Assembly (NCBI GenBank): GCA_022036555.1
Contig: CM039139.1
Coordinates: 10,180,262-10,244,261 of the forward strand
Source: Microstegium vimineum
Taxonomy: Eukaryota; Streptophyta; Magnoliopsida; Poales; Poaceae
Direction of reading: 5' to 3'
DNA: 64,000 bases
Made by a program: the position numbers and the translations under genes. Of the stretch, positions 57,903 through 64,000 are shown piece by piece. The first letter of the stretch is position 1; each line of letters begins with the position of its first letter. Below the pieces are notes generated by a model. It saw only the letters and a program-made list of their open reading frames with translations, searched no databases and had not been told where the DNA came from.

Positions 57903-58949
57903 TGTTGACACAAAAAGCGTCAGATCTGTGAACACCTCAGGCTATTACCCAAAGCTCGATGTCGAGGGCGTGCCAGTCGATTTGACCAATCAATCGACAA
58001 GGATGATAACTATGACAAACTGAACGAGACGATAGCGATGCGCCCGGACGTCAAGGCTCAGATTGATCACGGATAACTAGAGCAGAGCTAGACGAGGCAA
58101 ACAACGATGCGCCCGGATTGCCAAAGCCTAGAGGTACTCTCACACGGAACTAACAAGGATTTTGACGGAGATCAAGGTGATGCAGCCCGTCGAAAGCTTG
58201 AAGAACTCGTTAAAGCTATAACTAATGCATGATAAAGGTAAATTGCGGTAAAAGTAGGATAAAAAGTAGAATTGGTTTATTTTTTATTTTGATTGATTCT
58301 TTATTCCATAGCCCTCGGGCACATATTTATACTCCCACATGGAGAGTTGTACAAAGACACGATACATGTCTTTCCTAAAACAAACTCCCTACTTTAAAGG
58401 AAACTGACTCGCGCAGGAGCCGGATAACAATATTTATTTCCTAAACAGACACACCTATTTTAAAGGAAAATAAACGACCCATACAAGAGTCGGACTCAAA
58501 CTACTGTAATAATACTGGTACAAAACACCAGTTTCCTTATACTCTTCCTCGATGGAAGCCTTCCATCGGCAGATCCTTGCAACCTCTTTCTCTGGCCTCC
58601 AGTAGTCCTCCGCTGCCACCAAGTGCTCACACCCATCGGTATCGGCAATACTTTCCCGATCGGCAATCGGCAGTATCTCTTCATCGGCAATCGGCAATGA
58701 GCCCCTATCGGCAATCGGCAACCATCTTCAATCGGCAATCGGCAATGAGCCCTCATCGGCAATTAGCTTCAGCAAGACCACCAATCAACCTTTGTCGGCA
58801 AAGATCACCTAACCTTCATCGGCAACACATTTGGCCTTCTGCAGCATTCTCCTATCGGCCATATCAGCTTTTACCGATACCGACGGAAAATAGTCACTGA
58901 CCAGTCAAGCTTCGGCCCATTTGACACGTGTTAAAAAACGGTGTCAACA
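57903..58949 (-). repeat. 3' LTR of gypsy element B
   Basis: 1047 bases, TGTTGACACAAAAAGCG to GGTGTCAACA on the + strand, the reverse of the element A ends. A dense CATCGGCAA-type array lies at 58564-58880. Confidence 0.92.
58564..58880. repeat. ATCGGCAA repeat array in the element B LTR
   Basis: More than a dozen ATCGGCA-type units, some as direct doublets (ATCGGCAATCGGCAATGAGC occurs twice), at irregular spacing. The 3' LTR of element A holds fewer such words. Confidence 0.9.
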
Positions 58950-58967
58950 CATGCCCCCCAGTTTCGG
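58950..58967 (-). other. Polypurine tract of gypsy element B
   Basis: Minus-strand CCGAAACTGGGGGGCATG abuts the LTR start. It primes plus-strand DNA synthesis in this class of element. Confidence 0.75.
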
Positions 58968-58997
58968 AGCGTATAACTTTACGTGCCGAAATTCTCT

Positions 58998-59033
58998 CCA
59001 CTGTAGCCGTTGCTGTAGCCGTTGCTGTAGCCG
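58998..59033. repeat. GCTGTAGCCGTT tandem triplicate
   Basis: Three tandem 12-base units lie between the polypurine tract and the PMD promoter of element B. Confidence 0.85.
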
Positions 59034-59218
59034 TTACCCCCGAGATAGGCGTACGGTTTTCTCGATCCCCGTATGTGGAACTGCAATTTAATAATAAAAT
59101 CCCTCGATTGTAACACGAACAGTTACAGAACACCTCGATCACCGCACGTATCTACCGCGGGCCTTTCTACATTCTTGCAAAGCGTGGAACAGAACCCCAA
59201 AATACCCCTGAACAGGCT

Positions 59219-59226
59219 TATAAAAG
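59219..59226 (+). promoter_or_regulatory. TATA-like box of the antisense PMD gene, element B
   Basis: TATAAAAG lies 160 bases upstream of the ATG at 59379, outside the LTR. Its place matches the box in element A. Confidence 0.6.
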
Positions 59227-59378
59227 TTACTGGGGTCCATACCGTCCTTTTTACCCGAGCTCATTTCACTTTCACCTTCCTGCCTTCTTCAACCTCCGGC
59301 TGCTCTGAAGAACACAGGCTCGAGCAATAGTACTCCTTCGCAATCCAAGGGCGAACTGCAAGCACTCCCTTGACCCTA

Positions 59379-62300
59379 ATGGCGATCCAGGTCGACATTC
59401 CAAAGGTAAGATTTATCCCTTTCCCAATCCAGCCTCCTACCAATTTTTGCACGAATCTGGATCTGTCTCCGCTCTTTTCTGACCGCTCTTCGTCTTCTCC
59501 TTTGAATCTTAGGAATTGTACAACAAGGTAGTGATTCCGCTTACCGGTTCCACTTTCAGTTGCTTAGGCCCTATGGGGAATCCAGATCCCAGTTATATAA
59601 TCAACGCAGAAACCAACCAGATCCCATTTAGATCTGAATGTTTTGGTTTAGGATGTGGAAGGATACATTCCGATCATGGCCCAAGCCCACCAAAGGGTGG
59701 AAAAACTGGTACCTTAGGGTCGCCAGTGCGCAGCAAGTTTACTGGCAAGAACGTAGTTTGGACCAATGTATCAGGCTCTCCATTGCCGACATGGAAAAGA
59801 ACGAGAATATGTTAATAGCCGCTTCCTACTTCTGGTCAGATACCTTGAACGCGTTCCTATTCCGACATGGACCAGCCACCCCCACTCTTGCCGATGTCCA
59901 CATGCTAACCGGCCTAGACATCTCTTCTGCCGACACCTTCTCCTTGTTCAATAGGAAGGCCGAGCACAGAGTAAATACCCGAAACATCGGCGGTTGGACG
60001 GGTTACATTTAGGAATACCAGAAAACAGGATCGGTAAACCAGAGAGAGCATGCTACTTTCCTGAACATGTGGCTAGACAAATTCATCTTCTACGGCAGGG
60101 CAGTCGGACCCACTACCATGTACCTTCCAGCAGCTGAGATGCTTACCGATGGGACCAACCTTCCCTTAGGCAGATATCTTCTAGGATCGGTATATCGTCT
60201 CCTCCATCAAGTATCCCAGAAGTTACTGCTAGGTGAGCACATCGGCAATCTTGGAGGCCCGTGGTGGTTCATCAACATGTGGCTGAACGCACATATGCAG
60301 AAAATACTTCAACTTGACTTGTTCGCCCAACGCTTCCCGAGAGACATACTAGAAGACCACCAGTGTGGGGAGGATGAATCGGCAACTCGCCCTCCACTCA
60401 ACTTTGGAGAGGCCACTATTGTGCTGCCAGGGACCGATGCCGATGCGGAGCAATTCGGTCTCTTCTTTGATAAGCTTTACAATGGAATTCCTGCCACAGA
60501 ACGGCTCTGGTGGCCGTATGCCGATGTAGATAACCAGTTCCCATTGTTATTTAATCTTACCGATGGGAATATACCTGAAAACCAGATAATGATGAAGGCC
60601 AGCATCACTCCTCGGGCTATCCCAGTGAACATATTTGGATCGGGAAAGAACGCCCCTCCATCATTTGAGTTTTACTACCCATCGGTAGCGGCAAGACAAC
60701 TGGCGTTCGGCCAACTGCCGATCAAGCTCTGTTACTCTAAGGTAGTGCAGCCCAGGCAAACATTCTCCAGTGGTCTGGACTGGAACAAGGTTATCAACCT
60801 CCCTGCCGATGCCGATATATCAGATCTTGACCTGTCCTCTTGGTCACCAACCTCCTTTATCACAAACGAGTACAAGTCCTGGTGGCAAGAGTGGAGGTGT
60901 CAACTGTTCGCCAAGTCGTCGCACTATTATCGGCACGTGATCAACGCCGATCGTGTCATTCCTGACGACGCAGTAAGTCCTCATCCCGATGCATTCCTCA
61001 TTTTTACCTTCGCCATCGGTATTTGACCCCCTTGTGTTTGACAAGTTGATGACCCGATTCCTCCGATGAGCAAGAGCGGCAAGCCCTTCAAGCTTCGAAT
61101 AATGAGTCCCATATCACTCATCGGCCATAAGGCTCCCTCGTTAGCTGCCTTCATCCCACGACAGGTACCCACACCGACACCTGCAAAAGCCAAGGCTACA
61201 TCGGCCGCTGCTGCTGCCCTGACGCGGGTGTTTGCAGTAAACTCATCTTCACTCATACCGATTATATATTGTTTAATCGGCAACATTTACTTCGTATAAT
61301 TTGCATTGAATATTTTCAGGCTATGAGGTCATCGGCAATTGCCCCAAGCAGACAAGCACCTCCAAGTTCGGCTGCCGATGCCCCCCAGCCTTCATTGAAA
61401 TGGGCCGGATCCTCCTCTACTGCCGCACCCAAGAAAAGGAGACGTTTGAGGCTGGCGAGCCCATCTTCATCATCGGCACGAGTCGAAACACCAACTGTCG
61501 GTATGTCATCGGCAGAAACTTCAACAGCTCCTACTCCAGATCAGCCGATGGACGACGTCCTTGGTCAGGACGCAGCTCCTACTGTAGAGGCGGTATCGGC
61601 ATTGGTACCGGCAGCCGAAGCTCTCGACGAAGAAACACCTTCAACGGTGGTGGGAGTAGCATCGGCATTGGCACCATCAACCATAACCCCCGATGAAGAA
61701 ACACCTATCATGGCGACAGCGGCGGCATCGGCATCGGCGACATCAGCCAATATTCCTGATGAAGCGACCGTACCCACGGCAGCAGCTGAAGCAACATCAG
61801 CATCGGTACCGTCAATCGAAATTGTCGATGAGACAGCTCCGCCTGCCGTAGCGGCAAAGTTAACATCGGCATCGGCACTATCCGGAGATCCCGATGAAAG
61901 AGCGGCATCACCGCCACAACCAAGTATCATGCCAGAAGCAACACCAGCGACAACACTACTATCACCAACGGTGTTGACTGCTCCTCTGACAGAAGCTCAT
62001 TCATCGGCAATTGTTGCCGATGTCCAAGACGAGGCTGGACCATCTAGAATGCCAAGTCCTGGGCAAGAAATCTGCTTCAAGATGGTAAGCTAATCACTTG
62101 AAAATTCTAGTATAATCCTTCGATCGGCATATTATAACCCTTCTGTTTTCAGGCCCAAGATTCCCTAGACAGCCTCTTCTCTTTCAGCCTCAACCCGCAG
62201 GACGAAGATAGTTGCCAAGACCCCCTCCAAGCCGACAGTTTATTTTCCTTCTCGGTTGACATACCTGATGACGAGGAGGAAGAAAGCTCTGCTCCAACTC

Positions 62301-62895
62301 TATCGGCAGAGATCAAGACAAAGCTCGAGGCACTGCTTTCTTTGCTGCTGCAAGACACATCCCAGCTCATTCAAGATTCATCGGCAGCAAGGATCGTTTT
62401 TAAAGACCTCCAAAGCCATCTCCCCGCTGACGTAGCAGAAGTCCTTCTCCAGGCAGCCTCTATCGACATCAAACAAATCCAGTACCAGAGGCTTGTCCGT
62501 CGCATCACCGATAGAGCGGCCCAAGCTAAGAGCGAAGGAGAGAAGCTCAAGTTCAAACATCTTGCCGATGAGAAGCACAGAAGCATTGGTCAAGCAAAAG
62601 TTTCCATCGGCACCCTGGACCAAGAAATCTCTCGACTCTCGGCAAGGAAGGAGGAGCTATTAGCAGAGCTACACAAGGTTGAGGGGATCTGACTGCAGCC
62701 AACCAGCAGCAAACCCAACTGTCCGACTCCATCACGATTCTACAGCAAGAAAGGGATCAGCATGCTCGGCAAGCCATCTTGTGGAAGAAGAAGATCAAGC
62801 CAGTTGAGGGCTCCGCCGATGCTGACGCCAAGGAGATGGACGAGATAGAACAGATTCGCCTGCGTGCGATAGACATTATCCACTCTTTATTTTAA
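59379..62895 (+). pseudogene. Antisense plant mobile domain (PMD) gene in element B, five exons
   Basis: Exons 59379-59405, 59513-60972, 61045-61236, 61320-62084 and 62153-62895 match the element A gene in number and order. Exon 2 carries the PMD (ASYFWSDTLNAFLFRH, LADVHMLTGLDI, WWPYADVDNQFP, SWWQEWRCQLF). Exon 3 is a short basic Ser/Lys-Ala segment. Exon 4 is 255 codons of Ala/Ser/Thr/Pro/Glu-rich linker, longer than the 165 in A. Exon 5 is a coiled coil ending IRLRAIDIIHSLF. Lesions: a frame break near 59640 at the same aligned place as in A, TAG at 60010-60012, an exon 3 acceptor that reads AAG where A has AGG, and a one-base frameshift near 62685. It is probably not functional, but is less decayed than gag. 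Confidence 0.87.
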
Positions 62896-63569
62896 TGCCT
62901 GTTGTATCGGCAAGAATGTAGCCTGATACTTGATTCTTGTCTTGTAATATAATACTAGTTTGTTTTTACCGATGTTTTTATAAGTTTTCTTTTCATCGGC
63001 ATTCAAACGAGCACGTCATATGTCAACTCCTTCGAGAGTTTCTGGAATGCATGCTTTGCTGGAGGCAGACTGTCTTATCCGATAGGAACTTGATTAGGAA
63101 CACTCCAGGCCCAGAATTCGATCCTGATCAGTAAAATCAATCTCCATGTTAGAGTACCATTGTCAAACTTGTCTACCCAGTCATCGGCAATCATCATAAC
63201 TCATCGAATCGGCTAAAAACTTGGGTAATCCAACTCATTAACTGACCCTGGTATTCAACCTGATTGTAACAACAATCGGCAACGAGGCTTCATATTTCTA
63301 TCAGATCAGAATTAGGACAATGCCGATAGGCCCACCATAAAGTATGTAACCTCCGGGACGCGCGCGACACACACCTAGTTACCATGCGCAAGCGCAGCAA
63401 AATCATTCTTACAACTATCTCCCGACAATTAACGAATCTATCGGCAGTACGGCGTTCCATATACAATCCATCGGTAGATGCCCGAAGTATAATAATTGGA
63501 ATCGCCGGCTTGCCGAATACAGCCCCCAAGCTAACAGGTCCAAGATTGACCTTGATTAGACCATCGGCA
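62896..63569. other. Noncoding gap between antisense PMD gene and gag in element B
   Basis: Carries scattered ATCGGCA words and no recognisable protease, RT, RNase H or integrase on either strand. Confidence 0.7.
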
Positions 63570-63984
63570 CAATATCGCTGTCTGCCGATGGATCTTCATT
63601 CTTGCGCTTTGGCCTCCACCGCTTCTCTCCTGAGGGTTCTGCATTGTCATACTGATCGTAGCGGCGCTGGCGCTGAATCCCCCTCTTCTGGGTCTTGGTC
63701 AGTCCTTTTGGGCACCACGGAGGAAGCTTAGTCTTCTAGACAGGTTGGTGCTGCTTCCCACCGTTTGCATCGGCACTTCTTCCGATGTTGGGATCTCCGG
63801 AGGATACCTCTTCGTCGGGCATTTTAGCATTGGCCGTCTCCTCCAGCTCCCCTTGGTCAACACGCCTGCCAAGCCGATCATGGGCACTAAGCTTGCCCCC
63901 CAGTCGGTCATGCGCCGATCTGTCCTCCCTGAGCGGCCTGGCGTATCTGGGTGCCTGATCATCAAAACAGGGTTTCTTACCTGA
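63570..63984 (-). pseudogene. Gypsy element B gag C-terminus, partial
   Basis: On the minus strand, GGKLSAHDRLGRRV, a PDEEVSSGDPNIG segment and TKLPPWCPKGLTKTQ align with the C-terminal gag of element A (45420-45640). One in-frame TAG lies before KTKLP (about 63737). It runs off the window edge. Confidence 0.8.
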
Positions 63985-64000
63985 CCAATTAGCAGCGTAG

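Larger units (their letters stand above)
57903..63984 (-). mobile_element. Ty3/gypsy element B, same family as A, cut by the window edge
   Basis: Opposite orientation to A. The 3' LTR (57903-58949), the polypurine tract, an antisense PMD gene (59379-62895, reading +) and the gag C-terminus (about 63984-63570, reading -) are visible. Only about 700 noncoding bases separate gag from the antisense gene: no protease, RT, RNase H or integrase lies there. The 5' LTR and most of gag lie beyond the window. Confidence 0.9.

Noticed and set aside
58564..58880. CRISPR-like array
   Set aside because: Units are short and irregularly spaced, inside a eukaryotic LTR; there are no equal-length spacers or cas genes.

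Overview
This window is nuclear DNA from a grass, probably an Andropogoneae/panicoid species (inferred from GC-rich genic exons, the MITE families and the LTR-retrotransposon content; no species marker was searched). Host genes occupy the left part and a dense nest of transposable elements the right part.

Host genes: (1) a complete six-exon laccase at 1695-4286 (+), 572 residues, with all four copper-ligand motifs, a long (AT)n tract in intron 1 and a candidate miR397 site in exon 5; (2) a complete single-exon DVL/ROTUNDIFOLIA-like small-polypeptide gene at 9953-10273 (+) with a TATA box; (3) a complete twelve-exon TRM1 tRNA (guanine26-N2)-dimethyltransferase gene at 26809-17547 (-), 589 residues. 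TRM1 intron 9 is about 5 kb because a 3.7-kb Mutator-like element sits in it (19142-22879, 9-bp target duplication AATATGTTT, TIRs of about 85 bp). Spaces between genes hold MITEs with recognisable ends and target duplications, tandem duplications, and GC-rich stretches without a gene I can support.

Transposon region: from about 27.7 kb there is a SINE-like Pol III box pair, a Helitron (28283-29488) whose 5' end is tandemly duplicated, an L1-type LINE (about 30675-37100, ORF1 plus EN-RT-RNase H ORF2) with a 413-bp MITE inserted at its ORF2 start, and a minus-strand Ty1/copia element (about 39.1-52.9 kb). The copia pol is split by a Ty3/gypsy element, A (42667-51277, TSD CACTC). A second LTR-like copia segment follows (52.9-56.1 kb). 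A second gypsy element of the same family, B, lies in opposite orientation and runs off the right edge (57903-63984).

Main observation: both gypsy elements carry, antisense to their own gag, a five-exon gene for a plant mobile domain (PMD) protein with a Ser/Pro/Ala/Thr-rich linker and a C-terminal coiled coil. Each copy has a TATA-like box between the element's 3' LTR and the start codon. Element A keeps gag and integrase but has lost protease/RT/RNase H. In element B gag is followed directly by the antisense gene, with no pol between. Both elements are saturated with a short motif, CATCGGCA/TGCCGATG, across LTR, introns and coding DNA. The PMD copies are decayed, but they share exon structure and one frame break at the same aligned position.
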